Assembly (NCBI RefSeq): GCF_017349355.1
Contig: NZ_JAFMPM010000008.1
Coordinates: 1-64,000, forward strand
DNA length: 64,000 nt
Direction of reading: 5' to 3'
Origin: Thiothrix fructosivorans
Lineage (GTDB): Bacteria; Pseudomonadota; Gammaproteobacteria; Thiotrichales; Thiotrichaceae
Shown: one piece after another, positions 47,119 through 55,560 of the stretch
Position numbering within the stretch: position 1 is the stretch's first letter
Layout of the letters: the number at the start of each line of letters is the position of its first letter
Notes under the pieces: model-generated
Seen by the model: only the letters and a program-made list of their open reading frames with translations
Told to the model about the DNA's origin: nothing
The model's database searches: none
Position numbers and translations under genes: made by a program

Positions 47119-47970
47119 ATGACTATGCTAACAACAACTCAATCCCCAGTTGGGCAAAATCAAAGCAATTTGACCGTATTCGGTAAAAGTGGTCTGTATT
47201 TGGCAGTCGCACTCTCCGCTGCATTGTTGACAGCGTGTGGTGGCGGTGGTAGTTCCACGACGACTGTTGACACAACGACACCAACGACGACGACTCCGAC
47301 TACAACAACGCCAACCACAACCACACCGACGACGACTACACCAACCACAACGACTCCGACCGCCAGAACATTCACGTCGATGGATGCGAATGGTGGTGAT
47401 ATTACCGCAGGTATCGAAGAGGTTGCTTGCGTGAAAGACTCTTCCACTGGTAAAACGTGGGAAGTCAAAACCAACGCGGCTGATGTAACAAAATCGGACT
47501 TTCGTGACCGTGACTACGGTTATTTCTGGCAAGATGGCGCTACGACAGGTGTGCAAGGTTACGCAGCCGGTGCGGCGGATACTTCAAATGCCACAGCAGC
47601 AACGCCTTGCTCAGGTGTGGGTACAGCGTTGACACGTTGTGATACAGGTTCTTACATTAAAGCAGTCAATACGGCAAAGTTGTGTGGATTCACGACTGGC
47701 TGGCGTTTGCCGACATCCGATGAGCTGATTGGTTTGGTGGATAAAACCCGTACGGCAGCACCGTACATTTACCCAGCATTTATCAATACGTCGTCGGATG
47801 CTGACAATGGTGGTCCATTCGTGCGTTCTTATTGGTCATCTACACAGCCAGCGGGTGAAACCAATAATCGCCTCGCGGTTAGTTTTTCTAATAAAGATGA
47901 TACTGGGCGTGCAAAGAGCCACACGATGGGCAATATGATCAATGACTATCTTATGTTAGTGCATGATTAA
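47119..47970 (+). CDS. DUF1566-type lipoprotein with TTTTP linker
   Basis: The 283-residue product has a lipoprotein signal (L-T-A-C-G-G-G-G), a linker of repeated Thr-Pro units (about 52-85), and a DUF1566-like domain: VKDSSTGKTWEVKTN, RDRDYGYFW, CGFTTGWRLPTSDELIGLVD and SYWSST. The WRLP-ELxxL core is the family hallmark. It is anchored in the envelope; ligand unknown. Its stop overlaps the convergent feoC stop by 4 bases. Confidence 0.82.
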   Translation: MTMLTTTQSPVGQNQSNLTVFGKSGLYLAVALSAALLTACGGGGSSTTTVDTTTPTTTTPTTTTPTTTTPTTTTPTTTTPTARTFTSMDANGGDITAGIEEVACVKDSSTGKTWEVKTNAADVTKSDFRDRDYGYFWQDGATTGVQGYAAGAADTSNATAATPCSGVGTALTRCDTGSYIKAVNTAKLCGFTTGWRLPTSDELIGLVDKTRTAAPYIYPAFINTSSDADNGGPFVRSYWSSTQPAGETNNRLAVSFSNKDDTGRAKSHTMGNMINDYLMLVHD

Positions 47971-48230
47971 GGCTTGAGTGGAAACCAGTGAAGTGGCATC
48001 TCGCGCTTCACCCATGCATAGTGTGTGGCGGTCTTTGTGCCGCCACAACTATTTCCGCCACAGCCACTTGCACCGCAATTTGCCGCTTGTTCGCGCACCT
48101 TGCCTTTGCGTAGCCAATAGTTGAGCGCAAACCGTGCCGTATCCGGCGTAATATCGAAATGTGTTGCCACATCCGTCAAGCTGGCACTACCGCGCTGTTG
48201 CAGGTAGTCGCGAATTTCTCCCAACATCAT
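47967..48230 (-). CDS. feoC: FeoC-like transcriptional regulator
   Basis: The 87-residue product has an N-terminal winged-helix fold (LTDVATHFDITPDTARF, about 18-34) and a wing with three Cys in C-x4-C-x4-C spacing (C52, C57, C62), as in FeoC proteins that may bind an Fe-S cluster or protect FeoB from FtsH. It overlaps feoB by 44 bases and closes the feoABC operon. Confidence 0.88.
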   Translation of the reverse strand: MMLGEIRDYLQQRGSASLTDVATHFDITPDTARFALNYWLRKGKVREQAANCGASGCGGNSCGGTKTATHYAWVKREMPLHWFPLKP

Positions 48231-50496
48231 GCTGCTGCCCTCCCGCTAGCGCAAAAGCATAAATGGCTGCCGTGAAACTTCCCAATACAATGACCGCCCA
48301 CAAAACCGATGGCAACGGGTGTTGGTGGATGGTGGCGAGTTGATAGAATAAGATTGCAGCGCCATAGCCTAAGCCGGTACTCCACGCCACGCCCAGACTT
48401 GCCCAGCGTGCGCCGACTTCGCGGTACATCGCGCCTGTCGCGGCTACGCAAGGGAAATACATTAAGATAAACAGCAAGTAAGCAAATGCGCCGATTTTGC
48501 CATCAAAATACTGGTTCATGGCGCTGAACGTGGCATTGCTGACATCCTGTTGTTCATCAATCGCCCCGAAACCCAGCGGGTCGCTGATATGACTCAGGGC
48601 ATCACCAAGATTAGCCGGGATAGTGGCTAGCGCCTCCTGTAAGCCTGTGCTAACACTGAATGGTGTGTTGCTTGTTGCTGCAACGGTTGGTGGGGTTGTA
48701 CCCATCTGGCTGTATAATGCATCCAATGTGCCGACCACGACTTCTTTCGCCAACAAGCCACTGACAATACCCACTGTGGCAGGCCAGTTGTCTTGCTCAA
48801 TGCCCATTGGTGCAAACACCGGCGTGACCACTTTGGCAGCGGCACTTAACACCGATTTTTCGGTATTTTGATTGCCGAAACTGCCATCCGTCCCCAAGCT
48901 GTTAACAACGTTAATCACCATCACCACGGCGACAATGAGCTTGCCAGCCCCAACGATGAAGCCGCGCAATTTGTTCCACGTATTGATGAGGATATTGCGC
49001 ACACCGGGCAGTTGGTAGGTCGGCATTTCCATCACGAAATGATCCGCGCCGCCTTGCAACAAAGTTTTGCGCATGATTAAGCCGGTGAGAATCGCAAAGC
49101 CAATCCCAATCAAATACAGCAGGAAGACAATGTTCTGACCGCCCGATTGGAAAAAGGCAGCGGCAAACAGCGCATACACCGCCAGTCGTGCGCCGCATGA
49201 CATGAACGGTGCCATCAGCACGGTAATAATGCGTTCCCGCTGGCTATCCAAGGTACGCGTTGCCATGATGGCGGGAACATTGCAGCCGAAACCGACAATC
49301 AGCGGCACAAAGGCTTTGCCCGATACGCCGAGTTTGCGCATGAACTGATCCATCACGAAGGCAGCGCGTGACATATAGCCGGATTCTTCCAGCAACGTCA
49401 GGAATAAATACAGCGCGGCAATGATGGGGATAAAGGTTGCCACGACTTGCAAACCGCCACCTAAACCATCTGCCAACAGCGTGATTAACCATTCGGGCGC
49501 ACTGAAACCGCTGAGCAAATGCCGCGTGCCATCGACGGCGACGGTTTGCACGGCAATGTCGAAGAAGTCAATGAATGCCCCGCCAAGGTTGATACTGAAC
49601 AGAAACAGTAAGTACATCATCACCAAAAAGATAGGTATACCTGTCCAACTGCCCAATACCCAGCGGTCGAGCTTGTCGGAAAGGGTACGGCTGATTTTGC
49701 CGCGTTCGTGCGTGACACCACGGGCAATGCGGGTCGCCAGATCAAAACGCGCATCTGCCAACAGGAAATCGAATTCTTCGTGCGTGTCGGCTTCAATTTG
49801 CTGGTGCAAGGCGGCAAGCGTGGGTTCGCTTTGGCAGGTTTGCAGGGCAAACAGCGCATCGGTACGGTTAATGTCGTCGGTTTGCACGTTGCGCAGCGCT
49901 TGTTCGACGCTGGCGTGATAGGGAATCTCAAAGTGCTTTGCCGCTTCTGCGGGGATGTAGTGGCAAATCGCATGATGAACCGTTTGCAAATCCTTGTCTT
50001 TACGCAGCGAGATGGGTAACACGGGGCAGCCGAGGCGTTCTTGTAAAGCGGCAATATCCACTTTCATGCCGTGTTGTTCCGCCACATCCATCATATTCAG
50101 CAAGACGATAATGGGGACATTGAGTTCACGCAATTGCAGTGTCAGATACAAACCGCGTTCTAGCGTGCTGGCATCCACAATATTGAGGTACAGGTAATCG
50201 GGGTTTTGCTGCACAAAGTCACGGGCAACGCGTTCATCTGCCGAGGTATCGCTAAAATCAAGGGAATACGTGCCGGGTAAATCCACCACATGCAGGTCTT
50301 CATTAAGTAAGCGGCATTGACCTTCCTTGCGTTCCACCGTGACACCCGGCCAGTTGCCGGTGCGTTGGCGTGCGCCTGTCAGCAGGTTGAACAGGGTGGT
50401 TTTGCCTGCGTTGGGGTTGCCTAACAGGGCAATTTTACGGTGCAACAATACGGTGGGGCAGCGTTTAGTGTTAGTGTTACAACATTCTTTTGCCAC
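48187..50496 (-). CDS. feoB: Ferrous iron transporter FeoB
   Basis: The 769-residue protein has an N-terminal G domain with G1 GNPNAGKTT (about 27-35), G3 DLPGTYSL and G4 NMMD, a helical spacer, and a membrane domain with two Gate motifs (FVPLIVGFGCNVPA and the related second half). It imports Fe2+ across the inner membrane. A Cys-rich N-terminus (KECCNTNTKRC) precedes the G domain, somewhat unusual. It starts 3 bases after the feoA stop. Confidence 0.96.
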   Translation of the reverse strand: MAKECCNTNTKRCPTVLLHRKIALLGNPNAGKTTLFNLLTGARQRTGNWPGVTVERKEGQCRLLNEDLHVVDLPGTYSLDFSDTSADERVARDFVQQNPDYLYLNIVDASTLERGLYLTLQLRELNVPIIVLLNMMDVAEQHGMKVDIAALQERLGCPVLPISLRKDKDLQTVHHAICHYIPAEAAKHFEIPYHASVEQALRNVQTDDINRTDALFALQTCQSEPTLAALHQQIEADTHEEFDFLLADARFDLATRIARGVTHERGKISRTLSDKLDRWVLGSWTGIPIFLVMMYLLFLFSINLGGAFIDFFDIAVQTVAVDGTRHLLSGFSAPEWLITLLADGLGGGLQVVATFIPIIAALYLFLTLLEESGYMSRAAFVMDQFMRKLGVSGKAFVPLIVGFGCNVPAIMATRTLDSQRERIITVLMAPFMSCGARLAVYALFAAAFFQSGGQNIVFLLYLIGIGFAILTGLIMRKTLLQGGADHFVMEMPTYQLPGVRNILINTWNKLRGFIVGAGKLIVAVVMVINVVNSLGTDGSFGNQNTEKSVLSAAAKVVTPVFAPMGIEQDNWPATVGIVSGLLAKEVVVGTLDALYSQMGTTPPTVAATSNTPFSVSTGLQEALATIPANLGDALSHISDPLGFGAIDEQQDVSNATFSAMNQYFDGKIGAFAYLLFILMYFPCVAATGAMYREVGARWASLGVAWSTGLGYGAAILFYQLATIHQHPLPSVLWAVIVLGSFTAAIYAFALAGGQQHDVGRNSRLPATAR

Positions 50497-50499
50497 GGG

Positions 50500-50739
50500 T
50501 TACTCCTGCACCTGAACCATGATATGGGCGGTGATGGTGCGTCCTAGGCTAATACGGTTATTACCGTTACCCAGCACGATGTCGCCATTGCGGTTACGTA
50601 AGATTTCAATACGTGAACCTGTGCCGATACCCATGCCTAATAGGCGGATACGGGTAGCATTGTCAGTTTGCACCGCATGGATATGACCGAAAAGGTGTTC
50701 CGCTAAGCTAGAAAGGGGTTGGGCATTGGCTAAACTCAT
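50500..50739 (-). CDS. feoA: FeoA iron transport protein
   Basis: The 79-residue SH3-like protein has the conserved IRLLGMGIGTGSRIEILRN core. It works with FeoB in Fe2+ uptake. It is the first gene of feoABC, 15 bases inside a Fur-box-like site. Confidence 0.93.
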   Translation of the reverse strand: MSLANAQPLSSLAEHLFGHIHAVQTDNATRIRLLGMGIGTGSRIEILRNRNGDIVLGNGNNRISLGRTITAHIMVQVQE

Positions 50740-50754
50740 GAGCTGGCTACCTGC

Positions 50755-50781
50755 ATATGAAAATGATTCTCAAATTTATAT
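50755..50781 (-). promoter_or_regulatory. Fur-box-like site upstream of feoA
   Basis: The segment tgaaaatgattctcaaattt resembles the Fur consensus (GATAATGAT-ATCATTATC), centred about 30 bases before the feoA start. Iron-loaded Fur repression of feoABC is the expected regulation. Confidence 0.7.
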
Positions 50782-50894
50782 GACCTGCTGTTAATATTCA
50801 AGTTCCACTGAACATTTTATTGAATAGGCGGTCATAACCGTTGATACCGGCGTCGACAACCGTGTATCAAGTCGTGGACTCCTCCGACAATCTT

Positions 50895-50920
50895 CCTCCC
50901 CGTGAGCGGGGAGGTATTTT
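50895..50920 (+). terminator. Intrinsic-terminator-like hairpin before the lipoprotein gene
   Basis: CCTCCCCG/CGGGGAGG with loop TGAG is followed by TATTTTT, an almost ideal terminator shape. It lies 25 bases before the downstream lipoprotein start and no plus-strand gene ends just upstream, so it could act as an attenuator or be a mobile intergenic repeat. Confidence 0.55.
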
Positions 50921-50945
50921 TCCACCACAGTTTATGAGGGCTACT

Positions 50946-51515
50946 GTGAAATTAACCCATTACTGTTTTTCAGCGTTGCTCCTATTCGCCGTGGCGGGTT
51001 GTGATCGGCTGGAACAAGATATGCTATCCGCACCGGATGACACCACGCTTGACCGTTACGGGCTGGATACGCTCAAACTCGGCGATAAACGCGCCGTCGC
51101 TGGTAAAGCATTAGATGCCTTGCTGATAAAGCCGTTGCAATGCACAACGGGCAAAACGGGCTTAGGCGACAAACGCAAAGCCTACGTGCTGGAAGAATGC
51201 AATGCCGTACCCGTCGCGGGTGAAGTGGGTGAGCTGTGGGGCGAAAAGCTGAGCTTCCTAAAAGCGGTGTACGTGGAAGATCAGTTATGCAGCGTCGAGT
51301 TGCAACTCAAAACCAGCGGCAATTACGAGGCGTTGTATGACACCCACGGCAAAAAAATCCTGAATTTGTTTGGCAAGCCGGATGAGGCTACCGCGAAAGG
51401 CGTGACGTGGCAGCGTGAAGACGATGAAGCTATCGTGAAGGATTTAGGGAATGGTAAGATTAGCGTTGAAATCCGCAACAAAAAAGTGATGCAGGCGTTA
51501 CATCACAAAGGCTAA
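50946..51515 (+). CDS. Hypothetical lipoprotein
   Basis: The 189-residue product has a lipoprotein signal ending in V-A-G-C. The mature part is hydrophilic with two further Cys pairs (LQCTTGK, LEECNAV) and a C-terminal segment ([17 protein letters not shown]) like small periplasmic lipoproteins of unknown function. GTG 50946 with GAGGG upstream gives the best signal peptide; ATG 50934 is possible. rluE begins 4 bases after its stop, so they are co-transcribed. I recognise no family. Confidence 0.72.
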   Translation: MKLTHYCFSALLLFAVAGCDRLEQDMLSAPDDTTLDRYGLDTLKLGDKRAVAGKALDALLIKPLQCTTGKTGLGDKRKAYVLEECNAVPVAGEVGELWGEKLSFLKAVYVEDQLCSVELQLKTSGNYEALYDTHGKKILNLFGKPDEATAKGVTWQREDDEAIVKDLGNGKISVEIRNKKVMQALHHKG

Positions 51516-51519
51516 TACC

Positions 51520-52056
51520 GTGCCCCGTATTCTGTTATTCAACAAACCGTTCGATGTGCTCTGCCAGTTTACCGATCAGGAAGGCAGGGCAACGCTTGCC
51601 GACTATATTGACGTCCCCGGTGTGTATACCGCTGGGCGTTTGGATCGCGACAGCGAGGGCTTGCTGTTACTGACCGACGATGGCGTCTTGCAACACCGCA
51701 TTTCCGACCCCAAGCACAAAATGAGCAAAACCTATTGGGTGCAAGTGGAAGGCACGCCCACGGAAGCGGATGTCGAACCATTACGCCAAGGGGTCATGTT
51801 GAAAGATGGCATGACGCGTCCTGCTGGCGTGCGTTTAATCAGTGAGCCACCGCATTTGTGGGCGCGTAACCCGCCGATACGCGTGCGCCAAGCGATTCCT
51901 GATAGTTGGTTGGAAATCACCATTAGTGAAGGGCGGAATCGGCAAGTGCGCCGCATGACCGCCGCGATTGGTTTTCCGACCCTGCGACTGATTCGTTATC
52001 GGATTGGATCATGGACGTTGGATGGTTTAACCAGCGGGGGATGGCGGCGCGTTTAA
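51520..52056 (+). CDS. rluE: 23S rRNA pseudouridine synthase RluE family
   Basis: The 178-residue RsuA/RluB-like enzyme has the catalytic Asp in [15 protein letters not shown] (about residue 44) and the C-terminal [10 protein letters not shown] motif. It lacks the N-terminal S4 domain, as in RluE, which modifies U2457 of 23S rRNA. The start is GTG. The 3' end overlaps a convergent small gene by 30 bases. Confidence 0.92.
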   Translation: MPRILLFNKPFDVLCQFTDQEGRATLADYIDVPGVYTAGRLDRDSEGLLLLTDDGVLQHRISDPKHKMSKTYWVQVEGTPTEADVEPLRQGVMLKDGMTRPAGVRLISEPPHLWARNPPIRVRQAIPDSWLEITISEGRNRQVRRMTAAIGFPTLRLIRYRIGSWTLDGLTSGGWRRV

Positions 52057-52353
52057 GGCGTGCTGGCGTAGGTAGCTTTCGATACAACGTAACATCTCCT
52101 GTTCCAGCGTTGCTCTATCCGTTACCCGTAAATAAGCACTGATAAACGAGACTACCCGTTGCGCGAGGTGGTGCGGGTTGTCACGGGGGGCGATGACGGC
52201 AGCGAAAAGATCTTGATCATTTTCCAGAAAACGGCACACCAACATGTGAAATGAGGCGTGGCTTTCATTGCCAACGTGCATGGCGAGGCTACGGGTGTGT
52301 TTACTGATGACCACAAACTTTGCCTGCGCCATGCTAATGATTGGATTTTCCAT
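52027..52353 (-). CDS. Hypothetical 108-residue protein
   Basis: No family is recognised. The product is soluble, without a signal peptide, and mostly helical in composition ([31 protein letters not shown] at the C-terminal half, described here in outline). AGGAG lies 8 bases before ATG 52353, a strong reason to call it real. It converges on rluE with a 30-base overlap. Confidence 0.65.
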   Translation of the reverse strand: MENPIISMAQAKFVVISKHTRSLAMHVGNESHASFHMLVCRFLENDQDLFAAVIAPRDNPHHLAQRVVSFISAYLRVTDRATLEQEMLRCIESYLRQHALNAPPSPAG

Positions 52354-52439
52354 TGTGTGCTCCTATATCCGAGTGGATTCTTATATTTTTCATCGTGGAG
52401 CTGAGCATAGTCGTGTTTGATACGAATGTACAAATCGCT

Positions 52440-52652
52440 TTAAGACGCTTTTTCGTTCGTAGAATCGCACTTCACTTCTTTTTGCGTGCCATCTTCAAAA
52501 TGCAGGCGGCACATGGTTGTGTCGAGCTGCTCGTTTTTGATAATGATCGGAATCGCTTTAGCAGCGCTGGCGGTGACTGCGGTTGTGTTGGTATCAGCGC
52601 TGGCAACGGAAGAAGCCATTAATAATGCCGCAGAAAGAATAAATTTAAACAT
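52440..52652 (-). CDS. Small periplasmic protein with CRLHFED motif (copy 1)
   Basis: The 70-residue product has a signal peptide (to A-S-A near 19) and a mature part of about 50 residues containing CRLHFED, then K-E-V-K-C. The two Cys could form a disulfide. It is paralogous to the gene at 52900. AAAGGGG precedes the start. No known family or function. Confidence 0.7.
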   Translation of the reverse strand: MFKFILSAALLMASSVASADTNTTAVTASAAKAIPIIIKNEQLDTTMCRLHFEDGTQKEVKCDSTNEKAS

Positions 52653-52815
52653 GACGCAAACCCCTTTAACTATTAATGATGCCCCGCAGTCATGATTAAT
52701 TATTAATGCTGGCTGCTTGAAAGTTATTATGGATTTTTTAATGTGTAAAATCCGTGATAGAAAACACATTTTACAAGAATTTTTTAAAAGGGGTTAAGTG
52801 GGTTTTGCAGAGGGC

Positions 52816-52862
52816 TAAAAAAGCGTTACCCGCCTCACCATGGTGACTCATGGTGGGCGGGT
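52816..52862 (-). terminator. Rho-independent terminator after small periplasmic gene copy 2
   Basis: Reading the minus strand, ACCCGCC pairs with GGCGGGT, with an inner ACCAT/ATGGT stem, and is followed by a run of six Ts (plus-strand aaaaaa at 52817-52822). It ends the transcript of the 52900-53091 gene, so copy 1 needs its own promoter. Confidence 0.8.
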
Positions 52863-52899
52863 AAAAGTCAGAGTGAACGATTGAACAAAAATGATTTAC

Positions 52900-53091
52900 T
52901 TAGTGGCAGGTGACATCTTTAGTGCTGGCGTCTTCAAAATGCAGGCGGCACAAACCGGGTGCAACGGCTTCATTTTGAACGATGACTTGCAGACCTTTGC
53001 TTGCAGCAGGTGCAGATGTCAGTTGATCAGAGCTTGCCACAGCCGCGAAAACAGTCAGGGACAAAGTGAGTGTTACGATAAATTTTAACAT
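52900..53091 (-). CDS. Small periplasmic protein with CRLHFED motif (copy 2)
   Basis: The 63-residue product has a signal peptide (about 1-20) and a mature part with V-I-V-Q-N-E, then CRLHFEDASTKDVTCH. It aligns with copy 1 over the same segment (I-I-K-N-E/V-Q-N-E, CRLHFED, K-x-V-x-C). A ribosome-binding site (AGGAG) precedes it, and it has its own terminator. Confidence 0.7.
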   Translation of the reverse strand: MLKFIVTLTLSLTVFAAVASSDQLTSAPAASKGLQVIVQNEAVAPGLCRLHFEDASTKDVTCH

Positions 53092-53422
53092 GGCGGTAGC
53101 TCCTGCTTAGGGGTCAATCTGGCAATCTGATTCGGTTGTTGGGTTGCACTGAGTGCATGGGAGGCATTATGCGTGGTTGACACGGCTTTATCTGTGATTG
53201 CTAACACATTTTTGCAAATTTTAATGCGCAGAAATAGTTGAAAATTACAGCAGGATTTCAGTAGATAACACTATCCGGCAAATGTCGGGTGGGAGATTTG
53301 TCTAAGCCTGCACGGCGCTATTCCGGCATTTCTCCGATGGTGCGTTGGTGGTTGGGTGAGGCATGATGCACTCCAGTTGGGTAATGAACCTGATCTTTTT
53401 TAATTCGATGGAGTATTGAATC
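53092..53422. other. Divergent intergenic region before the PepSY gene
   Basis: No gene is supported in these 331 bases. A 13-base palindrome TGCACTGAGTGCA (53145-53157) could be an operator. TTGACA at about 53177 is a possible -35 element, but the matching -10 is poor. The long leader before the PepSY start (over 200 bases) is otherwise unexplained. Confidence 0.5.
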
Positions 53423-53782
53423 ATGTTGAAACAAGTAAGCCTTGCAACCGTTATGTTGCTGACCGCGCTGACGGCACAAACCGCGTTTGCTGCTGCGGAT
53501 TGCCCTGCTAACCCTAAAGACAAGTGGTTGTCTGAATTGGACATGCAGAAGAAAATTGTTAATGACTACGGTTGGGTTATCTACAAATTCAAGACCGATG
53601 GCGAATGCTACGAAGTCTATGGCATGGCACCGAAAGAAGACGCGAAACCAGCGGCTGAAGCTGATAAAGCCGCTACTGCTCCGGCTGTCGCTGCTGCTCC
53701 GGCTGCTGCCCCAGAAATGGGTAAAGTAGAAGCCTACTTCAATACCGCAACTGGCGAAGTCGTCAAAAAAGAAATGGATTAA
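53423..53782 (+). CDS. Exported PepSY-domain protein
   Basis: The 119-residue product has a signal peptide (to A-F-A near 24). A PepSY-type fold is split by an Ala/Pro-rich insertion (about 70-100): WLSELDMQKKIVNDYGW, CYEVYGM, then KVEAYFNTATGEVVKKEMD. PepSY proteins of this kind commonly neighbour b-type cytochromes, as here, and are thought to regulate or assist them; the function is unproven. GATGGAG precedes the start. Confidence 0.82.
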   Translation: MLKQVSLATVMLLTALTAQTAFAAADCPANPKDKWLSELDMQKKIVNDYGWVIYKFKTDGECYEVYGMAPKEDAKPAAEADKAATAPAVAAAPAAAPEMGKVEAYFNTATGEVVKKEMD

Positions 53783-53788
53783 CTCCCC

Positions 53789-54376
53789 ATGAAAAACAGC
53801 ACGCATGAAATCGTTGTTTGGGATGTATTTGTTCGGCTGTTCCACTGGTCTGTCGCCACGTTGTTCCTGCTGGATTTCTGGGTGCTGGAAGCCGGTGATC
53901 CGCCGCATAACTGGTCGGGTTACGCCATCGGCTTCTTACTGCTGGGACGGGTAGTGTGGGGCTTTACTGGCAACCACAATGCCCGTTTCAGCAGCTTCTT
54001 TCCAACGCCTGCCCGTATTCGCCAACACCTTGCCGAGATGCGTAGCGGAACGGTTGATCCCGCAGAAGGGCACAACCCGTTAGGCGGCGCAATGGTGCTG
54101 TTTTTAATGTCGATGCTCGCTGCTGTGGTGATAACCGGTTGGCTATTGACGTGGGATCAGTTCTGGGGCGAAGGCTGGCTGGAAGATCTGCATGAGCTGT
54201 TTGCGACCATTACGATGTGGGCAGTGGTTGTGCATGTGAGTGCGGTTGTCGTGATGGGTAATGTGCTGGGTATTCAGCTCATTCGCGCCATGATTACTGG
54301 CAAACGCAGTCGCCAGAATGGTGGTAAGCAGGGGAATAACCTTGGCACTGATGCCTCACTGAAACAAGGAAAATGA
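53789..54376 (+). CDS. Cytochrome b561-type membrane protein (Ni/Fe-hydrogenase b-subunit-like)
   Basis: The 195-residue, four-span protein has heme-ligand His residues in WDVFVRLFHW (span 1), the LEDLHELFA loop near residue 130 and WAVVVHVSAVV in the last span. It is a predicted diheme cytochrome b that moves electrons between periplasmic carriers and quinone. It starts 6 bases after the PepSY gene and overlaps the next cytochrome gene by 4 bases. Confidence 0.87.
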   Translation: MKNSTHEIVVWDVFVRLFHWSVATLFLLDFWVLEAGDPPHNWSGYAIGFLLLGRVVWGFTGNHNARFSSFFPTPARIRQHLAEMRSGTVDPAEGHNPLGGAMVLFLMSMLAAVVITGWLLTWDQFWGEGWLEDLHELFATITMWAVVVHVSAVVVMGNVLGIQLIRAMITGKRSRQNGGKQGNNLGTDASLKQGK

Positions 54377-54921
54377 ACATGTACGACACAACATCCCGTT
54401 ATAAACCTTTCCCGATTGCGCTGCATTGGTTGACTCTTTTGTTACTGATTGCGGTGTATGCCTGTATTGAACTGCGTGAGCTATACCCTAAAGGCAGTGA
54501 CCCACGCAATGCCCTGAAAAGCTGGCACTTCATGCTGGGGTTGACGGTGTTTGGCGTGACATCGCTGCGTCTGGCGATACGTTGGATGAACCCACCACCT
54601 GCTAAAGAAGCCTCTATTCAACCTTGGCAACGGTTGTTCTCCAGTTTGACCCATGCTGCGTTGTATGCTTTGTTGTTGGCAATGCCGATACTGGGGTGGG
54701 CAATACTCAGTGGCGAAGGTAAAGCCGTTATTTGGTTTGGTTTAGAATTACCGGCATTGATTGCGCCCAATGAAGGATTAGTCGAACTGTTGGAAGAAAT
54801 TCACGTAACGGCGGGGACAATGGGTTATTTCCTGATTGGGTTACACGCACTAGCGGGTCTGTATCATCACTACATTCAGCGCGATAACACCTTATTGCGG
54901 ATGTTACCTGCTCGCGGTTAA
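54373..54921 (+). CDS. Cytochrome b561
   Basis: The 182-residue four-span protein starts with the b561 pattern KPFPIALHWLT and continues with LKSWHFMLGL and a late LHALAGLYHHY, giving the four conserved His ligands of two hemes. Related proteins oxidise quinols with superoxide or periplasmic acceptors. It is coupled to the preceding cytochrome b gene and converges on the LuxR-type gene 9 bases away. Confidence 0.88.
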   Translation: MNMYDTTSRYKPFPIALHWLTLLLLIAVYACIELRELYPKGSDPRNALKSWHFMLGLTVFGVTSLRLAIRWMNPPPAKEASIQPWQRLFSSLTHAALYALLLAMPILGWAILSGEGKAVIWFGLELPALIAPNEGLVELLEEIHVTAGTMGYFLIGLHALAGLYHHYIQRDNTLLRMLPARG

Positions 54922-54929
54922 ACTCAGGT

Positions 54930-55466
54930 TTAGCCTAGAAAATCTTCAAAGAACCAGGCGGCAAATTCGTGTCGCCCGTTCAAACCAGACTTGCGGTAGA
55001 TGGCAGTCGCCTGCTGCCGCACCGTTTTTTCCTTGGTATCACGCACCGTGGCGATTTCTTCAAAGCTCAAGCCTTTCAACAGTAACAAAGCCACGTCTTT
55101 TTCGCTTTGGGTTAGATCCCACGCGCTCAATTGTTCCTGAATAACTTCGCCGTATTGGCGGCTGGCTTTCTCCATTTTTTCAGCTATTTGGGTGTTCAAG
55201 GCGCTCAAGTCTTGGCGTGTGCTGAGAAGATCAGCACGGGTGCGATTCAGTTGGGAATGCAATTGTTCGGCTTCAGACTGACGTTGGTGAATTTCCTTGA
55301 TCAAGAAACCAATCCCCGACAGTGCGAGCAGCATGGCACAGCCTTCAATGATGAGATCGGTTACATTGTGATTGTCTTCTTGTATTTCATGAAAAAAATC
55401 ATACGTATAGGGCAGGGCGACGAGCAGTAATACCAATATTAGAAAGGTTTCTTTGGTGCGTGGCAT
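54930..55466 (-). CDS. Membrane-anchored LuxR-type HTH regulator (intact copy)
   Basis: The 178-residue product has two N-terminal membrane spans (about 8-26 and 40-58), a coiled-coil stretch (about 62-108) and a C-terminal LuxR-type helix-turn-helix (SEKDVALLLLKGLSFEEIA, about 120-165). This places a DNA-binding domain on the cytoplasmic side of a membrane sensor. A near-duplicate at 59257-61438 is split by an IS. It is divergent from the DUF6502 gene and shares its 94-base promoter region, so it may control it. AAGGAA precedes ATG 55466. Confidence 0.85.
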   Translation of the reverse strand: MPRTKETFLILVLLLVALPYTYDFFHEIQEDNHNVTDLIIEGCAMLLALSGIGFLIKEIHQRQSEAEQLHSQLNRTRADLLSTRQDLSALNTQIAEKMEKASRQYGEVIQEQLSAWDLTQSEKDVALLLLKGLSFEEIATVRDTKEKTVRQQATAIYRKSGLNGRHEFAAWFFEDFLG

Positions 55467-55536
55467 GGCTTATTTCCTTATCAGGCAAATGTCTTATCGC
55501 TGAAGTTTAGCACTAATGCGGCTTTGACAGTCGCCA

Positions 55537-55560
55537 AATTTGGGACTAAATTCCCAAATT
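55537..55560. promoter_or_regulatory. Perfect dyad directly before the DUF6502 start codon
   Basis: AATTTGGGA and TCCCAAATT are exact reverse complements separated by six bases, and the right arm ends at the base before ATG 55561. It sits between the divergent LuxR-type and DUF6502 genes, so it is a good candidate operator for one of their products. It also leaves no normally spaced ribosome-binding site. Confidence 0.6.
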
